NCBI GenBank assembly: GCA_964536025.1
Contig: CAZHXA010000006.1
Coordinates: 8,879 to 72,878, forward strand
DNA: 64,000 bases
Direction of reading: 5' to 3'
Source of the DNA: RGIG4576 sp964536025
Lineage (GTDB): Bacteria > Bacteroidota > Bacteroidia > Bacteroidales > Muribaculaceae
Shown here: one piece after another, positions 54,537-63,180 of the stretch
How the letters are laid out: each line of letters starts with the position of its first letter
Position numbering within the stretch: position 1 is the first letter of the stretch
Made by a program: the position numbers and the translations under genes
The notes under the pieces: generated by a model
The model's database searches: none
What the model was told of the DNA's origin: nothing
Seen by the model: the letters and a program-made list of their open reading frames with translations, nothing else

Positions 54537-55604
54537 ATGAAAGAAATCGTACTAAGCGGAATACGTGCCACAGGACAATTACACTTGGGAAACTATTATG
54601 GTGCGTTAAGTAAATTTGTAAGAATGCAAGAAGAAGGCATATATGACAGCAACTTTTTTATTGCCGACCTTCATGCTCTCACTACACATCCAGACCCTAA
54701 AATTTTACATAATAACGTTAAAAGCATTCTTTCTGAATATCTTGCAGCTGGACTCGACCCTGAGAAATCAACCATATTTGTTCAAAGCGATGTTCCTGAA
54801 ATATCTGAATTATATCTTCTTTTAAACATGCACGTTGGCATAGGCGAACTTATGCGTACTGCATCTTTTAAAGACAAAGCTCGTAAACAATTGGGGATAA
54901 AAACCGACAATGACAACGATGATAATATAGAAAAGGAAATCATAGGAACCGACTCCAACAAACGTGTAAACGCAGGACTTCTTACATATCCTACTCTTAT
55001 GGCTGTTGACATTCTTATTCAACATGCCGATTATGTTCCTGTGGGTAAAGACCAAGAGCAACACCTTGAATTGACTCGTCGCTTTGCTCGTCGTTTTAAC
55101 TCTGTTTACGGTGTTGAATATTTTAAGGAACCTACAAATTTCAATTTCGGAGGTGCTCCAGTTAAAGTTCCCGGACTTGACGGCTCAGGAAAAATGGGTA
55201 AATCAGAAGGTAATTGCATTTATCTTCTTGATGATGAAAAAGTTCTTCGTAAAAAGGTTATGCGTGCAGTAACCGATGAAGGACCTCAAACCCCTAATTC
55301 TCCTATGAGCGAACCTATAAAGAACTTATTCACATTATTGGAACTTGTGTCTACTCCCGATAAAGTAAAATTCTTCACCGATGCTTACAACGATTGTTCT
55401 ATACGTTATGGCGATTTGAAAAAAGAATTAGCTCAAGACATTATAAATGTAACGGCTCCTATTCGCGAACGAATAATCGATATTCAAAACAATGACGAAT
55501 ATCTTGCCAAAGCAGTTAAAATGGGGGCAGAAAAAGCACGAGCAAGAGCTTCTAAAACTCTTGAAGACGTAAGACAAATTATGGGTATTAAACGTTTTTG
55601 GTAA
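54537..55604 (+). CDS. trpS: Tryptophanyl-tRNA synthetase
   Basis: 355 residues, class I synthetase. The HIGH-like motif is GQLHLGNYYGALSKF near the N-terminus and the KMSKS-like motif GSGKMGKSEGNCIYLLD (about 218-234). The tryptophan-binding segment DILIQHADYVPVGKDQEQHL is clear. It charges tRNA-Trp in the cytosol. It is followed by a strong bidirectional terminator. Confidence 0.97.
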   Translation: MKEIVLSGIRATGQLHLGNYYGALSKFVRMQEEGIYDSNFFIADLHALTTHPDPKILHNNVKSILSEYLAAGLDPEKSTIFVQSDVPEISELYLLLNMHVGIGELMRTASFKDKARKQLGIKTDNDNDDNIEKEIIGTDSNKRVNAGLLTYPTLMAVDILIQHADYVPVGKDQEQHLELTRRFARRFNSVYGVEYFKEPTNFNFGGAPVKVPGLDGSGKMGKSEGNCIYLLDDEKVLRKKVMRAVTDEGPQTPNSPMSEPIKNLFTLLELVSTPDKVKFFTDAYNDCSIRYGDLKKELAQDIINVTAPIRERIIDIQNNDEYLAKAVKMGAEKARARASKTLEDVRQIMGIKRFW

Positions 55605-55629
55605 AAAAACGTTTATAATAAAAAGTTAA

Positions 55630-55661
55630 AAGCGACTTGATTAAATTTAATCAAGTCGCTT
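55630..55661. terminator. Bidirectional terminator between trpS and the small membrane protein gene
   Basis: A perfect 32-nt palindrome, AAGCGACTTGATTA with TAATCAAGTCGCTT around AATT, followed by TGTTTATTG, between two convergent genes. Confidence 0.85.
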
Positions 55662-55684
55662 GTTTATTGTTAAAATCCACTCTG

Positions 55685-56032
55685 TTAATCATTAAAGAAT
55701 ATGAAATTCAGTATCCATGAAACTACCGCAAGAGCTACACTATAATATAATGCAGGCAAAAAGCCTGAGACGATTATACTTTCCGGAACAAACATTTCAC
55801 ACAAAAGAACCATTGTGGCATTTATTACAATTGAAAACAATCCCAATGTAAGCATTGTTACCGGAAATGCCAATAATTTAACCACAGGTTTTACAAATGT
55901 GTTCAAAAAACCCATTACAACCGAAGCTATCAACGCTCCTTTTATACCTACTACATTTATACCCGGAACAAAATAGGCAGCTACATATACGGCTACGACA
56001 AAAAGAATAAATTTAAAAATAAACTTTATCAT
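55685..56032 (-). CDS. Four-helix membrane protein of the phage-holin-4 superfamily (YvlD-like)
   Basis: 115 residues, nearly all hydrophobic. Four helices are evident at about 4-22, 29-50, 58-80 and 89-112. The segments YVAAYFVPGINVVGIKGALI and NTFVKPVVKLLAFPVTMLTL are characteristic of the YvlD/DUF family labelled phage holin 4. Despite the label, chromosomal members are widespread inner-membrane proteins of unknown role and no phage genes surround it. It lies 13 nt after the barrel protein gene. Confidence 0.85.
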   Translation of the reverse strand: MIKFIFKFILFVVAVYVAAYFVPGINVVGIKGALIASVVMGFLNTFVKPVVKLLAFPVTMLTLGLFSIVINATMVLLCEMFVPESIIVSGFLPALYYSVALAVVSWILNFIFFND

Positions 56033-56045
56033 AACCTACACCATA

Positions 56046-56780
56046 CTAAAAATTATACCCGAAAGAAAAATCTACACTCTTATTTCTTATACTCGGTTTC
56101 TTTTTGAATTCGCTATGTCCTTTAGCCACATTACGAAATCCTGCATTATAATGAATACCTATATAATATTTACCAAGCACTTTAATACCGGTACCAAATC
56201 GTAAACCCCAATCAAATTTATTACAACCTGCAATCAAACCGTCGCTATCGTCATAAAAGCCTATACCATACTTGTAAGATGTTGTATAAACGCCATTACC
56301 ACTAACATCTATTGTAGTGGATTCCAATTTATTATCACCACCCACACCAAATGCAACATAAGGACCGGCTTCAACTTGCCACTCAAGCACCGACAAACCT
56401 ATTTTATATTGAGCCATTATAGGAATTTGATACATAGAATAGGATGCATCTCCATTGGCAAGACGCATCATTTTTCCATCATTGTCTATAATTGCCATAA
56501 AATAGTCGTAAGAAGACTTTTTATAGAAAAAACCGGGTTGTAACGTAATTTTATTACTCATATTCAAATCTACTACCACTCCGGCTTGCCAACCACCTTT
56601 CCACCTGATATTACTTTCACATACATTGGCAAACATTTCATCTAAATTAACTCCTTGAGCTGACATATTTGCACCAAATCGCACTCCTATAGACAACGGG
56701 CTACCTTGAGCCGAAATATATTGAGCCATAAAAGCCATTATCACTACACAAACGATTTTAAATATTCCACTATTCTTCAT
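56046..56780 (-). CDS. Outer-membrane beta-barrel protein (porin family, OMP_b-brl_2)
   Basis: 244 residues. A signal peptide (FKIVCVVIMAFMAQYISAQG) is followed by alternating amphipathic strands: PLSIGVRFGANMSAQGVNLD, WKGGWQAGVVVDLNMSNKIT, YQIPIMAQYKIGLSVLEWQV. The protein ends in aromatic SVDFSFGYNF, typical of barrels recognised by BamA. This small eight-stranded-type family is abundant in Bacteroidales and mostly uncharacterised. It is divergent from the YitT gene and is probably co-transcribed with the holin-4-type gene. Confidence 0.8.
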   Translation of the reverse strand: MKNSGIFKIVCVVIMAFMAQYISAQGSPLSIGVRFGANMSAQGVNLDEMFANVCESNIRWKGGWQAGVVVDLNMSNKITLQPGFFYKKSSYDYFMAIIDNDGKMMRLANGDASYSMYQIPIMAQYKIGLSVLEWQVEAGPYVAFGVGGDNKLESTTIDVSGNGVYTTSYKYGIGFYDDSDGLIAGCNKFDWGLRFGTGIKVLGKYYIGIHYNAGFRNVAKGHSEFKKKPSIRNKSVDFSFGYNF

Positions 56781-56911
56781 ATCCTTTATTTCTTTTACAT
56801 ATTAAATATGCAAAGTAACATAATTTTTCTTTATCGGCAACAACAAAATATAATATCCACCATTTTTTTCAACTTTTATCCAAATCACGTTTTTTTATCA
56901 TTACATTTTAT

Positions 56912-56919
56912 TAAATTTG
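56912..56919 (+). promoter_or_regulatory. -7 promoter element of the yitT-family gene
   Basis: TAAATTTG matches TAnnTTTG, 35 nt before the ATG at 56955. The -33 region is T-rich but lacks a clear TTTG. Confidence 0.5.
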
Positions 56920-56954
56920 TCAATCATTTTGCAAAACATAAAAAAATAACAGAT

Positions 56955-57911
56955 ATGCCAACAAAAAGAAATTTGTGGAATACTATACGAGACTATGTTT
57001 TCATTGTATTAGGACTCGCAAGCTACGCATTTGGATTCTCTGCGTTCATATTACCTGAAAAAATCGTTATCGGTGGCGTTGCCGGTATGGCTTCTCTTTT
57101 ATACTATAAATGGGGACTTCCTGTTGAAATAGGTAACTATGCTATTAACATTATGTTATTGTTGATGGCTGCAAAAGTTGTAGGTATGACTTTTGTTAAA
57201 CGCACTATTTTCGGCACAACGGTATTAAGTTTTCTTATAGGATTATTTCAACCCATATTATCAAACATAACCATCGTTTCAGGTCAACCATTCATGAGTG
57301 TGGTTCTTGGAGCTTTATTATGTGGTTTCGGTATAGGTCTTACGTTTGTTCATAATGGTAGTTCCGGAGGTACAGATATTATAGCTGCTATGGTGTCAAA
57401 ACGTAGCAATGTAACAATAGGACGCATGATTCTATATATCGACTTCTTGATTATATCATCATCTTATTTATTATTCCATAGTATCGAAAAAATTGTTTAC
57501 GGAATTGTTTTCGTTTTAATTCTTTCATATATCACAGACCTTGTTATCAACACCAACCGACAAGCTGTTCAATTTACAATTTTTTCCAATAAATGGAAAG
57601 AAATAGCCGATGCCATAATTCGTGATGCACATCGCGGTTGCACTGTTCTTGATGGTCAGGGATGGTACACCAAGAATAACGTAAAAATGCTTATCGTTAT
57701 GTGCCGTAAAATTGAAACCATTACGATTTTCCGTATCATCAAATCGGTAGATAACGAAGCTTTCATAACACAATCTAAAGTAAACGGTGTATATGGACGT
57801 GGATTTGACAACATGAAGGTAAAAATGAAAAAAAATATTTCTGATGACGACCGACATGTTCACCCCCAAACATATTACGGCGACGAAGAATGTAAAAATC
57901 AAAAGTCTTAA
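56955..57911 (+). CDS. YitT-family membrane protein (DUF161 + DUF2179)
   Basis: 318 residues from the ATG at 56955. The open frame continues 83 codons upstream, but that stretch is AT-rich, contains the promoter and does not look coding. Five to six hydrophobic helices begin DYVFIVLGLASYAFGFSAFI, with IGGVAGMASLLYYKWGLPVE and HNGSSGGTDIIAAMVSKRSN as family marks. The cytosolic C-terminal DUF2179 domain (VLDGQGWYTKNNVKMLIVMC) follows. Function is unknown; ligand binding by the cytosolic domain has been proposed for relatives. It lies 33 nt upstream of tdk. Confidence 0.88.
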   Translation: MPTKRNLWNTIRDYVFIVLGLASYAFGFSAFILPEKIVIGGVAGMASLLYYKWGLPVEIGNYAINIMLLLMAAKVVGMTFVKRTIFGTTVLSFLIGLFQPILSNITIVSGQPFMSVVLGALLCGFGIGLTFVHNGSSGGTDIIAAMVSKRSNVTIGRMILYIDFLIISSSYLLFHSIEKIVYGIVFVLILSYITDLVINTNRQAVQFTIFSNKWKEIADAIIRDAHRGCTVLDGQGWYTKNNVKMLIVMCRKIETITIFRIIKSVDNEAFITQSKVNGVYGRGFDNMKVKMKKNISDDDRHVHPQTYYGDEECKNQKS

Positions 57912-57944
57912 AATAAGACACACATTGCAATATTTAATACTATC

Positions 57945-58574
57945 ATGAACAGAAGAGGTAAACTATACTTCCGCTATGGCACTATGGGCTCTGCCAAAAC
58001 GGCTTTATTACTAACAACTGCTTATAATTTTGAAGAACGCGGAATGGAATACTTGTGTATGAAACCCATTATAGACACAAGAGATAAAGAAAATGTCATT
58101 AAATCACGTATCGGGATAAAAAGAGAATGTCTATGGATTTATCAAGATACCGACCTTTATGAATTGGCAAAAAACATTTATGAAGAAACTTTAGTTGTTA
58201 AAGATTGGATTCTCATTGATGAAGCTCAATTTTTAACACGTGAACAAGTTGACCAATTAGCACGTATTGTAGACGATTATGGTAGCAATGTGGTGTGTTA
58301 TGGACTCCGTACCGACTTCCAATCAAATATGTTTGAAGGTTCTAAACGACTTTTTGAAATAGCCGATACTATCGACGAAATTAAATCTACTTGCTCATGT
58401 GGACGCAAGACCATTATTAACGCTCGTATCGACAAAGATGGTACTGTGCTTACCGATGGCAACCAAGTTGAAATAGGAGGAGATGATAAATATATCGCTA
58501 TGTGCCGACGTTGTTGGCGTAATCGTAGACTTGAATCTTTTGAAAAAAATTCACTCTTCAAAGAGGATATTTAA
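57945..58574 (+). CDS. tdk: Thymidine kinase
   Basis: 209 residues. Walker A is the thymidine-kinase form RYGTMGSAKTALLLTTAYNF, Walker B WILIDEAQFLTREQ, and the lasso region CYGLRTDFQSNMFEGSKRLF. A structural zinc site is formed by CSCG and the late MCRRCW pair. It phosphorylates thymidine to dTMP in the salvage pathway. It is probably co-transcribed with the YitT gene and is followed by a strong terminator. Confidence 0.95.
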   Translation: MNRRGKLYFRYGTMGSAKTALLLTTAYNFEERGMEYLCMKPIIDTRDKENVIKSRIGIKRECLWIYQDTDLYELAKNIYEETLVVKDWILIDEAQFLTREQVDQLARIVDDYGSNVVCYGLRTDFQSNMFEGSKRLFEIADTIDEIKSTCSCGRKTIINARIDKDGTVLTDGNQVEIGGDDKYIAMCRRCWRNRRLESFEKNSLFKEDI

Positions 58575-58600
58575 ACAATAAATACTGTCTATTTGACAAT

Positions 58601-58641
58601 AATAAAGCCGAGTATAGGATTTAATCCTACTCGGCTTTATT
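58601..58641. terminator. Bidirectional terminator between tdk and the zinc-ribbon gene
   Basis: The stem AATAAAGCCGAGTA with TACTCGGCTTTATT, extended by GGAT/ATCC past a two-base bulge, lies between convergent genes and is followed by TATTTTT. Confidence 0.88.
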
Positions 58642-58666
58642 ATTTTTATACTAATTTTCTCGTTTC

Positions 58667-59431
58667 TTAATCAGTTACACCGGCAAGTTCAGGATCAATC
58701 ATGATGCGACCACAATATTCACAAACAATGATTTTCTTGTGTGTCTTGATTTCGGCTTGACGTTGTGCAGGGATACGGTTAAAGCAACCACCACAAGCAT
58801 TACGTTGTATGTAAACAACAGCCAAACCATTACGAGCATTTCTACGTATACGCTTAAATGCATCAAGCAATTTTTGGTCTATCTTACCTTCAATTTTCTT
58901 AGCTTGTTCTCGAAGTTTTTCTTCATCTTGCTTTGTTTCTGATACGATTTGCTCAAGCTCGCTTTTCTTTTCAGAATGAATATGTTTACGGTCAGCAAGA
59001 TGTTCTTCTGCCACATTTACATCATTTTTCTTAGCTTCAATCTGTTGATTGAATTCATTTATACGCTTATTGGCCAATTCGATATTCAAATTTTGATATT
59101 CAATTTCTTTTGACAAGAAATCATATTCGCGATTATTACGAACGTTGTCTTGTTGCGATGTATATCTTTCGATTAACGCGTTGGCTTCGGCAATATCACG
59201 ATTTTGCTTATTGATATTATCAGCTAAAGCTGCTATATCATTTTTGAAGTTCTGAATACGGGTTTCAAGACCGGCAATTTCATCCTCCAAGTCTTGCACT
59301 TCCAAAGGCAACTCACCTCTAAGTGTCTTTATTCTATCTACATTAGACAATATTGTCTGAAGTGAATAAAGTGCCTTTAGACGTTCTTCTACAGTCAATT
59401 CTTTTTCTTGTTTTGTCTTATCGGTAGCCAT
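58667..59431 (-). CDS. Coiled-coil protein with C4 zinc ribbon
   Basis: 254 residues. Residues 20-200 form a long coiled coil (LEVQDLEDEIAGLETRIQNF, EIEYQNLNIELANKRINEFN). The C-terminus holds a zinc ribbon with CGGCFNRIPAQRQAEI and CEYCGRI, two CxxC pairs. The layout matches the C4-type zinc ribbon family (zf-RING_7) often placed beside nif3-like genes in Bacteroidota, as here with a 3-nt gap. In relatives it is suggested to bind nucleic acid, but the role is not established. Confidence 0.88.
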   Translation of the reverse strand: MATDKTKQEKELTVEERLKALYSLQTILSNVDRIKTLRGELPLEVQDLEDEIAGLETRIQNFKNDIAALADNINKQNRDIAEANALIERYTSQQDNVRNNREYDFLSKEIEYQNLNIELANKRINEFNQQIEAKKNDVNVAEEHLADRKHIHSEKKSELEQIVSETKQDEEKLREQAKKIEGKIDQKLLDAFKRIRRNARNGLAVVYIQRNACGGCFNRIPAQRQAEIKTHKKIIVCEYCGRIMIDPELAGVTD

Positions 59432-59434
59432 AGC

Positions 59435-60529
59435 TTACAAATAATTTATCGGATTTTTATCTAATTCTGCATAATGAATTGCAAAGTTAGGAATTTTTTT
59501 TGTAATTATCTCATTAAAAATTTCTTTTGTGAAATGTTCACTTTCATAATGTCCTATATCTGCAATCAAAATTTTATCGTTTTCACTCATAAACTCATGA
59601 TATTTCACATCGCCTGTTATTAATATGTCGGCACCACAAGATATGGCATCACTTACAAATTCAGCACCGGCACCGCCACATATTGCAACTCGTTTTATTG
59701 ATTTGGATATATTTCCGCAATAACGAACAGCTCCTACTTTGAATTCTTTTTTTACTCTGTGTAAAAAAGAAACCACTTCTTCTTCACTTGGTAGATTTCC
59801 TACAATACCAAGACCTACTCTTTTATTTTCATTTTCAAGTGCTATTAAATCGTAGGCAGGTTCTTCATAGGGATGTGCCTTGAGCATTGAGACTATAACT
59901 CTACTACAATATGCTTGTGGTACAATTGCCTCAAGACGTATTTCAGGTTCATGATGTACCTCTCCTATTTCTCCTACAAAAGGGTCAGCTCCCGCTAATG
60001 CTCTGAATGTTCCTTCACCTTGAAGTTGATAGGTACAATTATCATAATCACCTATTTTACCGGCTCCGGCTTCTGTTATGGCTCGTCTTACCTTTTCAAC
60101 ATAGTCGATTGGGACAAAAACGACCAACTTATATGCATTACAACTTTGTTTTCGCAATACTTCTACATCAATCAAACCTATTTTTTCGGCTATTTTATGG
60201 GAAACACCTCCCCATGCACTATCCATATTGGTGTGAGCCGAATATATTGCTATATCATGTTTAATGGCTTTCATCACAATACGTTCTATCGACGAACGCC
60301 CTGTTATTGATTTCAAACCCTTAAACAATAACGGATGATGCGATATTATGAGATTAAGTCCTCTTTCAACAGCTTCATCAAAAACAGCTTCGGTTACATC
60401 AAGGCATAATAATGCTCCGGTTGCTTCCATTTGTGGATTTCCCACTTGCAAACCGGCATTGTCCCAACTTTCTTGTGTACACAATGGGGCAAAATCTTCT
60501 ATCAGCCGTGTAACCTCTGCTATCTTCAT
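59435..60529 (-). CDS. Nif3-like dinuclear metal centre protein
   Basis: 364 residues, the long form of the family with a central insertion. The N-terminal metal ligands are in IISHHPLLFKGLKS and IYSAHTNMDSAWGG, the C-terminal ones in GDVKYHEFMSEN and IADIGHYESEHF. The middle (about 125-235) is the PII/CutA-like inserted domain (VVFVPIDYVEKVRRAITEAG). Such proteins form hexamers with two metals per subunit; the annotation as GTP cyclohydrolase type 2 is weakly supported. It lies 12 nt after aspS and 3 nt before the zinc-ribbon gene. Confidence 0.9.
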   Translation of the reverse strand: MKIAEVTRLIEDFAPLCTQESWDNAGLQVGNPQMEATGALLCLDVTEAVFDEAVERGLNLIISHHPLLFKGLKSITGRSSIERIVMKAIKHDIAIYSAHTNMDSAWGGVSHKIAEKIGLIDVEVLRKQSCNAYKLVVFVPIDYVEKVRRAITEAGAGKIGDYDNCTYQLQGEGTFRALAGADPFVGEIGEVHHEPEIRLEAIVPQAYCSRVIVSMLKAHPYEEPAYDLIALENENKRVGLGIVGNLPSEEEVVSFLHRVKKEFKVGAVRYCGNISKSIKRVAICGGAGAEFVSDAISCGADILITGDVKYHEFMSENDKILIADIGHYESEHFTKEIFNEIITKKIPNFAIHYAELDKNPINYL

Positions 60530-60541
60530 GAATCTTTTCTT

Positions 60542-62311
60542 TTACTTTTTATTTGCAATTTTTTCTTTATCAAGCATTATATAAAGCTCATCAAGTTGTT
60601 CTTGCTCGATTTCGGCAGGAGAATCGTTCATCATATCACGACCTGAATTATTCTTCGGGAATGCTATTGTATCGCGTATGCTATCCAATCCGGCAATCAT
60701 CGACACAAATCTATCAAGTCCAAAAGCAAGACCTGCATGAGGTGGAGCACCATACTTGAAGGCATTCATTAAGAATCCGAATTTTTCGTGAGCACGTTCA
60801 GGTGTAAAGCCCAACAATTCAAACATCAAATCTTGCAACTCAGGTTCATGAATACGAATACTTCCGCCACCAAGCTCAACTCCATTCATTACCATATCAT
60901 AAGCATAAGCTCTTACAGCTCCTGTATCTGTTTTCAACAATGGAATATCTTCTTTGTTTGGCATAGTAAACGGATGGTGCATTGCATAATAGCGTTGTGT
61001 TTCTTCATCCCATTCAAACATTGGAAAGTCTATCACCCACAACGGAGCAAATGTATCCTTATCACGCAAGCCCAATTGATTTCCCATTTCAAGACGCAAC
61101 TCATTTAACTGTTTGCGTGTTGCCGATGTTTTTCCTGCAAGTATCAATACCAAATCTCCTGGTTTTGCTCCACAACGGTCGGTCATCTTCTTCAAGTCTT
61201 CATCGCTGTAGAATTTACCGATACTGCTCTTTATTGAACCATCGTTTTCTACTTTAATCCACACAAGACCTTTTGCTCCTATTTGAGGACGCTTCACAAA
61301 ATCGGTTAAAGCATCTATTTGTTTACGAGTGTAAGAAGCACAACCTTCGGCACAAATAGCACCTACATATTCGGCACTGTCAAACACCACAAAATCATGT
61401 CCTTCAGTCAAATCTTTCAATTCTACGAATTTCATGCCAAAACGAATATCAGGCTTGTCACTACCATAATATTTCATTGCATCAGCCCATGTCATTCGAG
61501 TGAAAGGCTCGTTAAATTCAAGCCCACGAGTTGCCTTAAATACATGCTTTACAAGACCTTCAAATAGTTGAAGTACATCTTCCTGTTCAACAAATGACAT
61601 TTCACAGTCAATTTGTGTAAACTCAGGTTGACGATCGGCACGCAAATCCTCGTCACGGAAACATTTTGCGATTTGGAAATAGCGGTCAAAACCACCCACC
61701 ATAAGCAATTGCTTATATAATTGAGGAGATTGAGGCAACGCATAAAATTGACCCGGATTCATTCGAGAAGGCACAACGAAATCTCGAGCTCCCTCAGGAG
61801 TGGATTTTGTAAGTATTGGAGTTTCAACTTCAAGAAAGTTATGCTCATTTAAGTAACGACGCAATTCAAAACATATCTTTGAACGCAATTCAAGATTTTT
61901 ACGCACCGCATTTCTACGCAAGTCAAGATAACGATACTGCATACGTAAATCATCTCCCCCATCACTATTATCCTCAATTGTAAACGGAGGCACATCACTT
62001 TTATTTAACACTGTTAATTCCTCGGCAATGATTTCAATCTCACCGGTAGGCAAATTAGCGTTCTTGCTTGAACGTTCAGCCACAGTTCCGGTCAACTGAA
62101 TTACATATTCTCTACCAAGCTCATTTGCAGCATTGCAAAGTTCCTCATTAACTTCATTATTAAACACAATCTGAGTAATACCATAACGGTCACGCAAATC
62201 CACAAATGTCATTGCACCCATTTTTCTCAAGCGTTGCACCCAGCCAGCAAGCGTTACCTTTTCGCCTGCATTAGCAAGTCGCAATTCACCACACGTTTTT
62301 GTTCTATACAT
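60542..62311 (-). CDS. aspS: Aspartyl-tRNA synthetase
   Basis: 589 residues, the bacterial class II type. The N-terminal OB fold (VTLAGWVQRLRKMGAMTFVD) binds the anticodon. Class II motif 1 lies near RSKICFELRRYLNEHNFLEV, motif 2 at RYFQIAKCFRDEDLRADRQP with EFTQIDCEMS, and motif 3 at GLAFGLDRFVSMIAG. The bacterial GAD insertion is in the middle (about 290-420). It charges tRNA-Asp. It starts a unit with the nif3-like and zinc-ribbon genes. Confidence 0.97.
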   Translation of the reverse strand: MYRTKTCGELRLANAGEKVTLAGWVQRLRKMGAMTFVDLRDRYGITQIVFNNEVNEELCNAANELGREYVIQLTGTVAERSSKNANLPTGEIEIIAEELTVLNKSDVPPFTIEDNSDGGDDLRMQYRYLDLRRNAVRKNLELRSKICFELRRYLNEHNFLEVETPILTKSTPEGARDFVVPSRMNPGQFYALPQSPQLYKQLLMVGGFDRYFQIAKCFRDEDLRADRQPEFTQIDCEMSFVEQEDVLQLFEGLVKHVFKATRGLEFNEPFTRMTWADAMKYYGSDKPDIRFGMKFVELKDLTEGHDFVVFDSAEYVGAICAEGCASYTRKQIDALTDFVKRPQIGAKGLVWIKVENDGSIKSSIGKFYSDEDLKKMTDRCGAKPGDLVLILAGKTSATRKQLNELRLEMGNQLGLRDKDTFAPLWVIDFPMFEWDEETQRYYAMHHPFTMPNKEDIPLLKTDTGAVRAYAYDMVMNGVELGGGSIRIHEPELQDLMFELLGFTPERAHEKFGFLMNAFKYGAPPHAGLAFGLDRFVSMIAGLDSIRDTIAFPKNNSGRDMMNDSPAEIEQEQLDELYIMLDKEKIANKK

Positions 62312-62378
62312 ACAGCAGTATTTATATCGTTTTTTATATTTATCTTTAACAAGAATGCCTATTTAGCACTAAATCATG

Positions 62379-62386
62379 CAAAAATA
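62379..62386 (-). promoter_or_regulatory. -7 promoter element of the aspS operon
   Basis: CAAAAATA on the plus strand gives TATTTTTG on the minus strand, 67 nt before the aspS ATG. No good -33 match was found. Confidence 0.4.
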
Positions 62387-62602
62387 CAACAATCTGCCGA
62401 TATATTCCCATATAATCAACTAAAATTTATCACTCATAACATGAAATACCTTAAATTAAAAACAAACAAGCTTAAAAAAATTATAAAAAAGCATTTCATT
62501 AATTATATCATTAAAAAATGAAACTACAAAACATGACTATTTCAATAAATTTCACTAAAAACCACATTTAATACAAAAAATAATAAGTTTTACTTCATAG
62601 AA
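62387..62602. other. AT-rich intergenic stretch with no recognised feature
   Basis: Between the aspS promoter and the tRNA promoter the sequence is very AT-rich. I see no coding frame with protein-like composition, no strong hairpin and no repeat. Confidence 0.6.
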
Positions 62603-62634
62603 TTTGCATATTTCAAAAAAGATTTCTAACTTTG
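62603..62634 (+). promoter_or_regulatory. Promoter of the tRNA gene
   Basis: TTTG (62603-62606) lies 20 nt before TAACTTTG (62627-62634), a full Bacteroidota promoter. The mature tRNA 5' end follows 18 nt later. Confidence 0.75.
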
Positions 62635-62652
62635 CACTCGCAAAACGGAAAT

Positions 62653-62729
62653 GGCGGGATAGCTCAGTTGGTTAGAGCGTCGGATTCATAACCCGGAGGT
62701 CACGAGTTCAATTCTCGTTCCCGCTACCA
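62653..62729 (+). tRNA. tRNA-Met (CAT anticodon, probably elongator)
   Basis: 77 nt with encoded CCA. The acceptor stem GGCGGGA pairs with TCCCGCT, the D arm GCTC/GAGC, and the T arm ACGAG TTCAATT CTCGT. The anticodon loop is TTCATAA. The anticodon stem lacks the three consecutive G-C pairs of initiator tRNA and has an A31-C39 mismatch. The G-T pair at 1-72 is also unlike a typical strong end. An isoleucine tRNA with a lysidine-modified CAT cannot be fully excluded. The gene has its own promoter and is followed by a terminator. Confidence 0.92.
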
Positions 62730-62740
62730 TGCAGAACAGC

Positions 62741-62783
62741 AAACGCAACAAGCCTAGAATCAGCTCGTTGCGTTTCGTTTTTT
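62741..62783 (+). terminator. Terminator after the tRNA gene
   Basis: A 9-bp stem (AAACGCAAC with GTTGCGTTT) and 17-nt loop followed by CGTTTTTTAATT, 12 nt past the tRNA 3' end. Confidence 0.85.
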
Positions 62784-63015
62784 AATTCAACCGGGACAAA
62801 TACGGGACAATTTCAGACTCAGTAGATAATTATGGGTATTATAGACAATACATACCTATCAGATTTTAACTGTAATCCCATCTCTGCTTTGCATTCAAAC
62901 TAACTATATCTTCGGCTTTCGGTTTATGTTTTATGCTGGAGACATTAGCTTTTCCGTTTTTAACTTCTTTTGCCTTCGACATTAGCTTGTTATGCTGTAC
63001 AAGAATTAAGAATAA
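62784..63015. other. Decayed mobile-element DNA beside the tRNA
   Basis: No intact gene is visible. A CGGGACAA octamer occurs twice 11 nt apart (62792-62799 and 62803-62810). Sequence of this flavour just behind a tRNA gene suggests the remains of an integration site, but no integrase reading frame could be reconstructed. A plus-strand open frame at 62933-63175 exists but its composition is not protein-like. Confidence 0.35.
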
Positions 63016-63171
63016 AGCTCTCGTTGGAACGCAATACAACAATGTAATGATGAAATGGAAGAAGCCAAACTTTCGGGTAAACCTTATATCACTTTTCGTT
63101 ATTCCAATGGCGACACTCGCAAAAGAACTGCTTATACGTTCTCGTTACTTGCTCTTCAAGTCGGCAAATAA
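63016..63171 (+). pseudogene. Unrecognised C-terminal gene fragment
   Basis: This frame reads WNAIQQCNDEMEEAKLSGK then PYITFRYSNGDTRKRTAYTF and stops with TAA at 63169-63171. The residue mix looks protein-coding, unlike the overlapping frame, but an in-frame TAA at 63013 cuts it off from any start and there is no ATG near its beginning. It is probably the surviving end of a mobile-element gene. I do not recognise the family. Confidence 0.35.
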
Positions 63172-63180
63172 CTGAACTAA

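Noticed and set aside
55685..56032. Phage holin suggesting a prophage
   Set aside because: The family name is misleading; no phage genes lie nearby and the protein is a common chromosomal membrane protein.
56706..56954. 83-codon N-terminal extension of the YitT frame
   Set aside because: The stretch contains the promoter and low-complexity AT-rich codons; the family begins at the ATG at 56955.
62234..62521. Plus-strand frame spanning the aspS start and the AT-rich gap
   Set aside because: Its first part is antisense to aspS and the rest is Lys/Ile/Asn low complexity.
62653..62729. Initiator tRNA-Met
   Set aside because: The anticodon stem lacks the three consecutive G-C pairs and the acceptor end is not the unpaired initiator type.
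62933..63175. 80-codon plus-strand frame in the mobile debris
   Set aside because: A different frame over 63016-63171 has far better protein-like composition, so this one is probably spurious.
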